Shown here: positions 17,965 through 25,857 of the stretch, one piece after another | How positions within the stretch are numbered: the stretch's first letter is position 1 | How the letters are laid out: each line of letters opens with the position of its first letter | Assembly: GCF_021739485.1 (NCBI RefSeq) | Contig: NZ_JAJFNK010000011.1 | Coordinates: 62,001 to 126,000, forward strand | DNA length: 64,000 bases | Direction: 5' to 3' | Source of the DNA: Alicyclobacillus tolerans | GTDB lineage: Bacteria > Bacillota > Bacilli > Alicyclobacillales > Alicyclobacillaceae | Position numbers and translations under genes: made by a program | The notes under the pieces: generated by a model | What the model was told of the DNA's origin: nothing | The model's database searches: none | The model's input: the letters and a program-made list of their open reading frames with translations, nothing else

Positions 17965-18959
17965 ATCGCCCTGGGCGAGCGCACACGGTCGCTGTCGTTC
18001 TGCTCAAGCACGGCCCAGCGCTGCTGTTCGGACTGGACGGCCGCAATCAGGCGGTCTCTCTTTTCATCTGGACACCCGTTTTTAACCCACTCGGCTAAGG
18101 TGCGAATGAGAACGTCCGGAAAGTACAGCAACTGCCAGAGTTTGTTCAGCCGCCTTTCCGATAAGGGGTGGATTCGCGTGTATACAGCAACCATGTCTGC
18201 AAAATGACTGGATTCTGGAGTGCAAGAAAACAAAGAGTGATTTGCTATCTGCATGAAATCTGTGAACGGATCGTCAAGCCCCGCCCGATCGAAGTCAATC
18301 AAGGCGATTTTCCTGTCATGCCACAGCATGTTGTGCGGAGCTAAGTCCCTGTGGCAGAGAACCTTATAGCCGTCTTCCGGCAAAAAGTAAGGTTGTGCGA
18401 ACAAGTCCGCAACGGAATCCGCCGCGGAGAAAATTTGCTGTTCAACCTCTGCCAAGTCCGGAAACTGGGTTTTCGCCACCGCAAAGGAACGCCTTAAGGC
18501 AACTTGTTTGGCCCTCAACCGCGCGGGGAGTTGCCCCCCTGGCGTAGGAAGTTCCACCGGGAGCACACCCGCGGCTTTCACCTGCGCAAAACTTCGGTGC
18601 ATATGCGCGATGGTGGCGACGGCCATCAGTCGTTCCTGCCGTTCGCCCAAATTGACGTGGCGTCCTGGCAGCCAAGGCTGCAAATAACCCACTGTACCAT
18701 CCTTTAAATAAGCAATCCGTTCGCCATGCAACGTAGCAATGGGGCCGGCGTTGTCGATCTCGAACTGCGCGAGGTAGTCCAGCGCCGGCTGCAGCGATAA
18801 GAGTCGTTGAACACTTTCCCCACCGCGGACAAATTTCCAAATGTACTTTTCCGAACCACGGGTTACCACCCCGTAAACCGTACGCATGATCACGATACTG
18901 GAAACTTCAAGTCCGTAATGGGTCATAAGTGCTGCCGCCAGCGCTTGAGTGTCAACCAT
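17946..18959 (-). CDS. CotS/YutH-type spore coat-associated kinase-fold protein
   Basis: The 337-residue protein belongs to the aminoglycoside phosphotransferase/choline kinase fold. It has a nucleotide-lobe stretch (TRGSEKYIWKFVRGGES), the catalytic loop LCHRDLAPHNMLW and the metal loop LIDFDRAGLDDPFTDF, so the kinase residues are intact. Bacillus relatives (CotS, YutH, YsxE) are spore coat or coat-associated proteins. The start ATG 18957-18959 overlaps the stop of the LysM gene by eight bases (ATGGTTGA), while a TTG at 19002-19004 would overlap by 53. Coupling to a SafA-like gene supports a coat role; the substrate is not known. Confidence 0.85.
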   Translation of the reverse strand: MVDTQALAAALMTHYGLEVSSIVIMRTVYGVVTRGSEKYIWKFVRGGESVQRLLSLQPALDYLAQFEIDNAGPIATLHGERIAYLKDGTVGYLQPWLPGRHVNLGERQERLMAVATIAHMHRSFAQVKAAGVLPVELPTPGGQLPARLRAKQVALRRSFAVAKTQFPDLAEVEQQIFSAADSVADLFAQPYFLPEDGYKVLCHRDLAPHNMLWHDRKIALIDFDRAGLDDPFTDFMQIANHSLFSCTPESSHFADMVAVYTRIHPLSERRLNKLWQLLYFPDVLIRTLAEWVKNGCPDEKRDRLIAAVQSEQQRWAVLEQNDSDRVRSPRAIGNAGF

Positions 18960-20181
18960 GGTCTTCCCTGCTGTAGTCCCCACTGCTGTTCCCGGTGTCG
19001 TCAACCTTGTACGTTTCGCCCTCTGTCACGGTGTGGGGACCGGATTCAAACGGCGAATCGTCAGCAAAGTCTGCAAACCAATCCGCCTCGTAACCTCGGG
19101 CCCAAGCTCCATTCGGATAGGGCGGAACTTCGTAATTCCCGTCGATCGGCAATCCTTCTTCAAAGTCGTTTGGTTCATAGGAAAGGTATGCCGGATTCGC
19201 GTAATACGATGGGTACGGCGGATACGGCAGATAACCCGGCACAGCGCGCGGCATCCCCGCAGGTGGGTACGGATAGTACACTCCCATTCCGGCGGCATAG
19301 GGACGATAGGGATTGTGTGTGTGAGGTCCCGGGTATCCTGGCATCGGTGAACCGGGAAACGCCGGCGGTGCAGGCGGAAACGTCTGGCCCGGCTCCATCA
19401 TGGGCGGTTGTCCGGGCGCCGGATAACCAGTATGAGGCGGCACAGGGTACGCCCCGGGAGCTGCCGGGTAGCCCGCTTCCGGCGCAGGGTACGCTCCAGG
19501 AACTGCCGGGTAGCCCGCTTCCGGCGCACCGACTGGCTCTTGATAACTTCCCTTGGGTGCAGCCTTTGTAGACGGAACTTTGGGTTTAGTGACGCTCGGA
19601 ACGTACACGATGCTGCCCGGTCTTAGCGCGGTATGTTCTAGAACCGGGTTCATTTGCTTTAATTGTGCAACGGGAACGCGATAGGCTCGACTGATAGATT
19701 CCCACGTTTCTCCCTGTTGAACGACGTGAGGCCATACGAAACCAAAATAGTATTCTTTCAAGGGCTGTGCGGTCGTTGGACCCACTGGGCCACCCAACTG
19801 GCCGGAACCCGCATACCCGGTCGCCCCCGCATGAGGCGGTTGTGCAGACGTTGCCGGTTTTGTCGGTTGGGGGACCAGACCCCCTGCCGCGGACGGCGGC
19901 AAAGGCATGCCAGGGGCGGCATGAGTTGGCGGTACACTTGATTTATGCGTCAACGGCCCGGACACCGCACTGGCAGGTTGACTCGAAGCCTGGGTTCCTT
20001 GAGTCGATTGCGATGTCAATTTGTCCTTTCCTAATTCCGGAATGACAATTAAACTGCCCGGCTGCAGTTGATTCGGGTCTGTCACTTGGGGATTGGCGGC
20101 CAGCAGCAGGTTCAACCGCACTCCGGTCGCTTTGCTGATTTCCCACATCGTATCCCCTTCGCGAACAATGTACTTCTTCAT
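18952..20181 (-). CDS. safA: SafA-like spore morphogenetic protein with two LysM domains
   Basis: SafA organises the inner spore coat at the cortex surface in Bacillus. The 409-residue protein opens with a LysM domain (residues 1-48, MKKYIVREGDTMWEISKATG to LIVIPE) and has a second one at about 155-205 (VVQQGETWESISRAYRVPVAQLKQMNP). Between them is a linker rich in Ser/Pro/Ala, and after about residue 210 there is a Pro/Tyr/Gly/Ala region with a duplicated 14-residue unit, like the C-terminal part of SafA. ATG 20179-20181 has AAGGAGG upstream. The spacer before it holds a 15-bp tandem repeat and a palindrome AGAGCA-GTATA-TGCTCT (20221-20237) over a CATATACT box that faintly resembles late sporulation -10 boxes. 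Confidence 0.85.
   Translation of the reverse strand: MKKYIVREGDTMWEISKATGVRLNLLLAANPQVTDPNQLQPGSLIVIPELGKDKLTSQSTQGTQASSQPASAVSGPLTHKSSVPPTHAAPGMPLPPSAAGGLVPQPTKPATSAQPPHAGATGYAGSGQLGGPVGPTTAQPLKEYYFGFVWPHVVQQGETWESISRAYRVPVAQLKQMNPVLEHTALRPGSIVYVPSVTKPKVPSTKAAPKGSYQEPVGAPEAGYPAVPGAYPAPEAGYPAAPGAYPVPPHTGYPAPGQPPMMEPGQTFPPAPPAFPGSPMPGYPGPHTHNPYRPYAAGMGVYYPYPPAGMPRAVPGYLPYPPYPSYYANPAYLSYEPNDFEEGLPIDGNYEVPPYPNGAWARGYEADWFADFADDSPFESGPHTVTEGETYKVDDTGNSSGDYSREDHG
19445..19528. repeat. 42-bp in-frame tandem repeat inside safA
   Basis: Two 42-base units (19445-19486 and 19487-19528) differ at few positions and encode the 14-residue units PEAGYPAVPGAYPA and PEAGYPAAPGAYPV in the Pro/Tyr-rich coat region. 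This is in-frame expansion typical of coat proteins. Confidence 0.85.
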
Positions 20182-20354
20182 CCGTCTGCCTCCTTATCAC
20201 GCGCCAGCAGGGCGTTGTCTAGAGCAGTATATGCTCTCGCCCAGAAAGTGCCTTTCAAAAGCGGAAATTGGGCACGTGCCCCGTTTGGATCTAGGACGGA
20301 AGCTGCGCATCTCACGCGCAACGATTTTATGTGAATTTTTCCGAAATTTACTCA

Positions 20355-20384
20355 ACAACAATGGCTTGGACAACAATGGCTTGA
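20355..20384. repeat. 15-bp tandem duplication between yunB and safA
   Basis: ACAACAATGGCTTGG (20355-20369) is followed directly by the same unit with one change at the end (20370-20384). It lies in the 262-base spacer between the yunB stop and the safA start. Confidence 0.8.
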
Positions 20385-20443
20385 ACTTGAACTGCAGCCG
20401 ACCACGGTTTGCACAATCTTTGACCTGCGAACGTTACACGGGT

Positions 20444-21151
20444 TTACTTTACCGGTGAAGATGGAGTGATGGCCAGGGTCCCGCTTGAACCTGAACTCAT
20501 GAACGTGTCCGGTACCTTCCCCGCCAACACTACGTAAGCTACGGGTACAGTCGATTCAATCGAAATTGGCGTTGAAATTAAGGGCGTTACGACATTGACT
20601 TGCGCTGTGAGGTTCAAGTTTAAGATGTGTACCGTTTGATTCACTCCGACCGACTTAACTTGTGTCGTGACGGAGGAATGAGCCGCCCCGACCAAAAGCA
20701 AGTGAACCGGCAGCCTGGGTCCAGACGGTCCAGCAAGCGACCCCGCCAAAATTTGGGTTACTGGAAGCGTCAACGTGTGTTCGGACAAGCCGTTCAACAC
20801 CTCATCGGCTCGTTTTGTAGCGGCTGCCTGCAACTTGGTAACAGCAGAAAAGTTGAATCTGGCAACCTGTATTTCTCCGTGCGAAGCGGAATCAATCTGG
20901 ACAATCCGGTCGTATTCCACGTCGTGACTGATCTCCTCGGTGATGGCCTGGTTCAGCGCGTCTACGGCCGCACGCGAAGCCACGGCCCGGGCTGCCGCGG
21001 ACACCGCCGGGCGCACTCTGGCGTCGAGGAGGTACAAGAATCCTGCAACCGCTGTCATCAGTACAGCGATCCCGGTGAAGAAAGGTGAACGTCCACGGGA
21101 CCTTTTGCCTGAACGACGCGCACCTGCGCTCTTAAATCGAGTCCGCACCAT
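20444..21151 (-). CDS. yunB: Sporulation protein YunB
   Basis: YunB is a mother-cell sporulation protein of the outer forespore membrane in Bacillus, whose exact function is unknown. The 235-residue protein has a basic N-terminus (RSGKRSRGRSP), one membrane segment (about residues 27-45) and an extracellular part with family-like stretches ALNQAITEEISHDVEYDRIV, LPVTQILAGSLAGPSGPRLPVHL and PLISTPISIESTVPVAYVVL. The Ser/Thr-rich tail is short. The frame is longer, but ATG 21149-21151 with GGAGGGGGAA just upstream is the clear start. That ribosome site is buried in a hairpin (21157-21190) that also looks like the tyrS terminator. Confidence 0.88.
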   Translation of the reverse strand: MVRTRFKSAGARRSGKRSRGRSPFFTGIAVLMTAVAGFLYLLDARVRPAVSAAARAVASRAAVDALNQAITEEISHDVEYDRIVQIDSASHGEIQVARFNFSAVTKLQAAATKRADEVLNGLSEHTLTLPVTQILAGSLAGPSGPRLPVHLLLVGAAHSSVTTQVKSVGVNQTVHILNLNLTAQVNVVTPLISTPISIESTVPVAYVVLAGKVPDTFMSSGSSGTLAITPSSPVK

Positions 21152-21156
21152 AAAAA

Positions 21157-21190
21157 TTCCCCCTCCCCCATATATATCCCGGGAAGGGGG
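21157..21190 (-). terminator. Hairpin after tyrS that contains the yunB ribosome site
   Basis: GGGAAGGGGG (21181-21190) can pair with CCCCCTCCCC (21160-21169), with one bulge. On the minus strand AATTTTTAT follows, so it can end tyrS transcription 26 bases after the stop. The 3' arm GGGGGAGGGGG is also the ribosome site of yunB, so any read-through message would be poorly translated. Confidence 0.55.
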
Positions 21191-21216
21191 AGACATGCCT
21201 CAACGCTCGTCTTGTG

Positions 21217-22458
21217 CTAGTTTTGAACCTTGCAGCGAACGAACTGCCGTTTTCCGACCTGAATCACCATGCCGTCTGCGACGTCAATCTCTTCGTCCGG
21301 GTTCGACACCTTTTCGCCATTCAGGCGAACGCCGCCTTGTTCAACGGCTCTGCGGCCTTCTCGGTTGCTTTTGGCTAAGCCGGTCTGAACCAACACTTTG
21401 ACAATCCATTGCTTTCCGGATTCTACCGCTGCTTCCGGAATGTCCTCTGGCAGTGCACCTTGTTGAAACACCTGATGCCAGTGCTGCTCGGCCTCGACAC
21501 TCGCCGCTTCGCCGTGGAAACGCGACACAAGTTCCTTGGCCAACCTCATTTTGGCATCCCGCGGATGGTAGGACCCATCGGCTAGACCTGCTTTGATCTT
21601 CTCAAGTTCTTCGGTAGAAACACTCGATACGAGCTCAAAGTACTTTGGCATCAGCTCGTCTGGGATAGACATGGCCTTGCCGAACATGTCGTGAATGTTT
21701 TCATCCACCCCAATGTAGTTGCCCAGGCTTTTGCTCATTTTGTGAACGCCGTCCAGTCCTTCCAGCAACGGCATCATCAAGGCTACTTGCTGTTCTAGAC
21801 CAAACTCCTTTTGCAACGTGCGGCCCATCAGCAAGTTGAACTTTTGATCGGTCCCGCCGAGCTCGATGTCTGACTTCAGCGCCACGGAGTCATAGGCCTG
21901 CATTAATGGATAGAAAAATTCGTGAACGTGAATGGGCCGGTTTTCTCGAAACCGTTTCGTGAAGTCTTCGCGTTCCAACATCCGCGCGACAGTCAACGTG
22001 GAAGCAAGTCGGACCACGTCGGCAAAAGTCAGCGGTGCAAGCCACGTCGAGTTATAGACCACTTCTGTTTTGTCGGGATCGAGAACTTTAAACACTTGCT
22101 TCACATACGTTTGCGCGTTTTCCGCAACCTCTTGTTCCGTCAGTTGACGCCGAGTTTCCGCCTTGTCTGTCGGATCGCCGATGCGTCCCGTAAAATCGCC
22201 AATCACCAAGTGAACCAGGTGTCCCAAATCTTGCATCTGACGGATTTTTTGCAAGACCACAGTATGCCCTAAGTGAATGTCCTTGGCTGTCGGATCCAAA
22301 CCCAACTTGACCCGCAGCGGAGTACCCGTGGCGACTGACTTCCTGATTTTTTGGACGAGTTCCTCTTCAGGGACAATTTCTGCCGAGCCTCTGCGAATGG
22401 TTCTCAACTGCCGTTCAACTTCGCGTTCCTGTTCGTCTGATAATTGAATTTCCGCCAT
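21217..22458 (-). CDS. tyrS: Tyrosyl-tRNA synthetase
   Basis: TyrRS charges tRNA-Tyr. The 413-residue protein is a class I synthetase with the HIGH-like motif KDIHLGHTVVL, the tyrosine pocket element QAYDSVALKSDIELGGTDQKFNLL, the KMSKS motif in GVHKMSKSLGN and a C-terminal S4 RNA-binding domain (EGRRAVEQGGVRLNGEKVSNPDEEI). It resembles the TyrZ/long-insert group more than the B. subtilis TyrS. The longer frame to 22548 is not used; ATG 22456-22458 has AAGGGGATT upstream. Expression is controlled by the T-box leader at 22559-22816. Confidence 0.97.
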   Translation of the reverse strand: MAEIQLSDEQEREVERQLRTIRRGSAEIVPEEELVQKIRKSVATGTPLRVKLGLDPTAKDIHLGHTVVLQKIRQMQDLGHLVHLVIGDFTGRIGDPTDKAETRRQLTEQEVAENAQTYVKQVFKVLDPDKTEVVYNSTWLAPLTFADVVRLASTLTVARMLEREDFTKRFRENRPIHVHEFFYPLMQAYDSVALKSDIELGGTDQKFNLLMGRTLQKEFGLEQQVALMMPLLEGLDGVHKMSKSLGNYIGVDENIHDMFGKAMSIPDELMPKYFELVSSVSTEELEKIKAGLADGSYHPRDAKMRLAKELVSRFHGEAASVEAEQHWHQVFQQGALPEDIPEAAVESGKQWIVKVLVQTGLAKSNREGRRAVEQGGVRLNGEKVSNPDEEIDVADGMVIQVGKRQFVRCKVQN

Positions 22459-22558
22459 GTCGTAATCCCCTTCCAGATATCTGCTTAACGGGCCTTGCCA
22501 AATCTCCGCCGTCCGCCGCTTTTTAAAGGAACAAAAACCACAATCCAAAAACCGAGAT

Positions 22559-22816
22559 CAAAAAACACCTCTCCCTGATGCGGGACGAGGTGTGTAAATG
22601 CTCGCGGTACCACCCTGCTTGCCAGTTGAACACTGACCACTCTTGGCGAATAACGGCGCCGGACCGGCAGCGACTGTCGCCGCTGCGCCTCAAAAGGCGT
22701 AATTTCCACGAGCGCTGCACCGGCTTGCACCTACCACCGGCTCTCTGAAGGCGATGCTGCACGTGTACTGACCTTTTTCACAGGCAGGAAAACATCGTTT
22801 CTCAGCACAAATTTTG
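22559..22816 (-). promoter_or_regulatory. Tyrosine T-box riboswitch of tyrS
   Basis: The leader holds the conserved T-box sequence AGGGTGGTACCGCGAG (22601-22616 read in reverse), the Stem I distal element AGAGAGCCGGTGG (about 22733-22745) and a specifier loop GGAAAT-TAC-GCC. The TAC specifier is at 22699-22701 and fits tRNA-Tyr. The terminator is ACACCTC (22587-22593 on the minus strand) paired with GAGGTGT (22565-22571), followed by a T-run at 22559-22564. Uncharged tRNA-Tyr would favour the antiterminator. Confidence 0.92.
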
Positions 22817-22820
22817 ACCT

Positions 22821-22850
22821 AGTATAGCAAACGACAATGACGGGTGTCAA
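22821..22850 (-). promoter_or_regulatory. Sigma-A promoter of tyrS
   Basis: On the minus strand TTGACA (22845-22850), an 18-base spacer and TATACT (22821-22826) stand just before the T-box leader. Confidence 0.8.
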
Positions 22851-22870
22851 CGCACTTTTGGCGCCAAATC

Positions 22871-22897
22871 TTGCGTAAAAAACGGGTATGCTATAAT
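22871..22897 (+). promoter_or_regulatory. Extended -10 promoter of the penicillin-binding protein gene
   Basis: TATAAT (22892-22897) is preceded by TGC, an extended -10 element; TTGCGT (22871-22876) is a weak -35 box at 15 bases. It faces away from the tyrS promoter and lies 27 bases before the GTG start. Confidence 0.6.
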
Positions 22898-22923
22898 CAG
22901 GGCAACCGAAAGGAGGGACAAAA

Positions 22924-25776
22924 GTGGAGAAAAGCGGCAAGCCTCCCGGTCAGCCCGGAACACCGAAGACCGCACGCGGTGGAGAGGACAAAAGGCGGGC
23001 GGCAAATGCGAAGAAGGAACGCCGCCACCCGTTTTGGCGAGTCTTGGGCATTTCCTTGCTCAGTATTGCCGGGGTGCTGGTTTTTGCAGGCGGTGCAGCC
23101 GGTGGATATGTGGTCTCTTTGCTGAAGGGGCTTCCTACAGTCAGTGCGGCGACGTTCGCCAACATGAGTGCCCCGTCCGTTGTCTACGACCGAAACGGCA
23201 AAGTGATCGCCCGTTTCACCAAGGACGGCGACCGTCAACCCGTTCAGTCCATCAATCAAGTATCGCCGTACCTCGTGAAATCATTCATCGCAGCGGAAGA
23301 CAAAACATTCTATCAAAACATCGGCATCAACCCGCTGGCTATGGGGCGCGCGTTCTTCCAAGACCTGCGCGGTCACAGAATTGAAAGCGGTGCAAGCACC
23401 ATTACCCAACAAACCGTGAAGTTGGCCGTGTTTCCGGCGCAGCAGCGGACCATGAAGCGCAAGGTGCAGGAAATCGCTTTAGCAGTCGAACTGAACCACA
23501 TCCTAACGAAAAATGAAATCATGACCGATTATATGAACTGGGTATACATGGGTCGGATGGGGATCCCGGTTTACGGGGTCAAGACGGCTTCGGAAATCAT
23601 GTTCGGAAAGAGTCCTCTTGATTTAAACTTGCCTGAATCTGCTTTTTTGGCCGCTATTCCAAACAATCCGTCGTACTTTTCGCCCTATCAGTTTTACGAC
23701 CACACGTTGCAACGCCAGCACTACATACTTAATCAAATGCTTATCAACCACATGATTTCGCAAAGCGAATACAACAATGCGTTAAAGTTTGACATCAAAA
23801 AAGTGCTCCGTCAGGACACGGTTAAAACCACGATTGGGTATCCGTACGTCATGATCGACAACGTGCAGCCAATCGTCGCCCAAGACCTCGTCAACGCAGG
23901 ATTGTACGACAATACTCAGCAGGCAGTGGCGGCACTGCCGACCGCCGGGTACAAAATCTACACTTCCATTGATTTGTCCATGCAAGACCATGTCAACAGC
24001 GTCTTATCGAATGACAAACTCTTTGGAAACTCCACTCAGGGAAAGAACCTGTACGAAGCCGGAGTCACCCTGATGGACAACCGCACTGGAGGAATTCTCG
24101 CCATTGGCGGCGGCCGTCACTTCAGCCCCAACTACAACGGCGATATGCTCGATCATTCCGACATTCCGCGCCAGCCAGGCTCGTCCATTAAACCGCTGAT
24201 CGACTATGGACCGGCGATTGACCTGCATAAGCTGACTGCAGGCACTGTGCTGTTTGACGTACCGGTAACCTACGGAAACTACAGCCCAAAAAACGACGAG
24301 AACAATTGGAGCGGGTTGGTGACCGCCCGTCAAGCTTTAATTCAGTCCATCAACGTTCCAGCCATCAAGGTGCTCGACATGATCACGCCCGAAGTGGGGA
24401 CAAGCTATCTGAATAAGATGGGCATTACGGTCCATTCCACGACCTTGGATGGACAACCCAGTCTGACGCAACAAGATACGGAGCAGTTGTCCACGGCCAT
24501 TGGCGGTATGGTGAACGGTTTAACCGTACAGCAAATGACCAGCGCATACACGGTCTTCCCCAATCAAGGGGTTTGGCGCCACCCGTATCTGATCTCCAAA
24601 ATCGCGGATGCTAAAGGCAAGGCGGTCTATCAGTTCAAACCGCAAGTCACCCAAGTATTCTCGCCGCAGACGGCTTACATTATCACGAACATCTTGCACG
24701 ACGTCGTGTATAATCCGGCCGGGACGGCCTATTACGGCGTAGGCTTGCAGTTTCCTGGGTATCAAATTTCAGGAAAAACCGGTACGACCGACAGTCTGAA
24801 AGACGGCTGGTTTGTCGGATACACCCAGAAGTACACTATGGGAATCTGGATGGGGTATGACCGCCATCAGACCATTGCGCTGCAAAATTACAACTTGAAG
24901 TTTTCGCTTTGGGACGATATTATGAGGCCTTTTTTGAAGTCTTCGCCGCCCACCAAGCCGTTTCCGGAACCATCCGGCATTGTCCGGGAAGACATCAGCG
25001 GCAAATCTGGGGAATTGCCGACAAAACTCAGCATTGCCGATCACGACGTCTATTCGGAACTGTTCATTCAGGGCACGCAGCCTACGCAGTACGACAAGGT
25101 TCACGTTCAGGTGCCCTATACGGTCATCAACGGAGTGAAGTACTTGGCGACGACCAATACGCCGCCCAACGAGGTGAAAGTCGGCATTTTCTTAAAGCCT
25201 CCTTTCCCCATTCCGGCAAATATATCTCCACCTCCACTGGACAGCAGTCAGTACATCCCGACCCAACCCGACCCGCGCGGAGGGACCGTATTAACGGGTT
25301 CGGTAACCCCGACTCCGGACGTGCTTCCTCCCCCGCAAAACGTTTCGGTACGGGAAAATGGTGCGGGTGTTGAGATTACTTGGGATAAGGTGGTTGGAGC
25401 AACGAGCTATCAGATTTGGCGTTCAACGACGCCAAATGGTCCGTTTGTCAACGTGGCCGGTCCGGTTGTAGTAAACAGCTATACGGACTCCAACCTCCCA
25501 TCGGGAGCGCAAAGCGTGTATTACGAAGTCTATGCCATATCCAATTCCGGGGTTTCCCCTCCCTCCTCGCCGGTGGAAGTGCCTTTAAGCGCTGTAGGAG
25601 GCACGGGAACCGGAGGAACTCAGAATTCCACTGGAACTCAAAACCTGATTGGAACGGAGAACTCCACAGGAGCTCAGAACTCCACAGGCTTGAGTCCAAC
25701 GCCCAGTGCCTCTTTGCCAAAGAAGCACCCGCGAAAAGACCCGGCCTCAGCTCTAGGATTAGTGCCTATGCAGTAA
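22924..25776 (+). CDS. Class A penicillin-binding protein (PBP1A family) with fibronectin III domain
   Basis: This bifunctional enzyme polymerises and crosslinks peptidoglycan outside the membrane. The 950-residue chain has a charged cytoplasmic N-terminus (1-36), a membrane segment (about 40-65), a GT51 glycosyltransferase domain (about 90-270; catalytic Glu125 in AAEDKTFY) and a transpeptidase domain with S420-S-I-K423, S475-I-N477 and K618-T-G620. A fibronectin type III domain follows (about 798-885, ENGAGVEITWDKVVGATSYQIW), then a Gly/Thr/Asn-rich repeat tail (GTQNSTGTQNLIG...). All catalytic residues are present. The start is GTG 22924-22926 after AAAGGAGGGA. It is a single gene, convergent with mutS2, with a shared terminator. 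Confidence 0.95.
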   Translation: MEKSGKPPGQPGTPKTARGGEDKRRAANAKKERRHPFWRVLGISLLSIAGVLVFAGGAAGGYVVSLLKGLPTVSAATFANMSAPSVVYDRNGKVIARFTKDGDRQPVQSINQVSPYLVKSFIAAEDKTFYQNIGINPLAMGRAFFQDLRGHRIESGASTITQQTVKLAVFPAQQRTMKRKVQEIALAVELNHILTKNEIMTDYMNWVYMGRMGIPVYGVKTASEIMFGKSPLDLNLPESAFLAAIPNNPSYFSPYQFYDHTLQRQHYILNQMLINHMISQSEYNNALKFDIKKVLRQDTVKTTIGYPYVMIDNVQPIVAQDLVNAGLYDNTQQAVAALPTAGYKIYTSIDLSMQDHVNSVLSNDKLFGNSTQGKNLYEAGVTLMDNRTGGILAIGGGRHFSPNYNGDMLDHSDIPRQPGSSIKPLIDYGPAIDLHKLTAGTVLFDVPVTYGNYSPKNDENNWSGLVTARQALIQSINVPAIKVLDMITPEVGTSYLNKMGITVHSTTLDGQPSLTQQDTEQLSTAIGGMVNGLTVQQMTSAYTVFPNQGVWRHPYLISKIADAKGKAVYQFKPQVTQVFSPQTAYIITNILHDVVYNPAGTAYYGVGLQFPGYQISGKTGTTDSLKDGWFVGYTQKYTMGIWMGYDRHQTIALQNYNLKFSLWDDIMRPFLKSSPPTKPFPEPSGIVREDISGKSGELPTKLSIADHDVYSELFIQGTQPTQYDKVHVQVPYTVINGVKYLATTNTPPNEVKVGIFLKPPFPIPANISPPPLDSSQYIPTQPDPRGGTVLTGSVTPTPDVLPPPQNVSVRENGAGVEITWDKVVGATSYQIWRSTTPNGPFVNVAGPVVVNSYTDSNLPSGAQSVYYEVYAISNSGVSPPSSPVEVPLSAVGGTGTGGTQNSTGTQNLIGTENSTGAQNSTGLSPTPSASLPKKHPRKDPASALGLVPMQ

Positions 25777-25779
25777 AAG

Positions 25780-25813
25780 AAGGGCTGTCCCATCCATTTG
25801 AGGGACAGCCCTT
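25780..25813. terminator. Bidirectional terminator between the PBP gene and mutS2
   Basis: AAGGGCTGTCCC (25780-25791) pairs perfectly with GGGACAGCCCTT (25802-25813). T-rich sequence follows on both strands (TTTGCCTTATTT on plus; CTTTTACTG on minus), so it can serve both convergent genes. Confidence 0.85.
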
Positions 25814-25857
25814 TGCCTTATTTGCACGTTTATATGGCCCTGGACTCCAGCCGGGGG

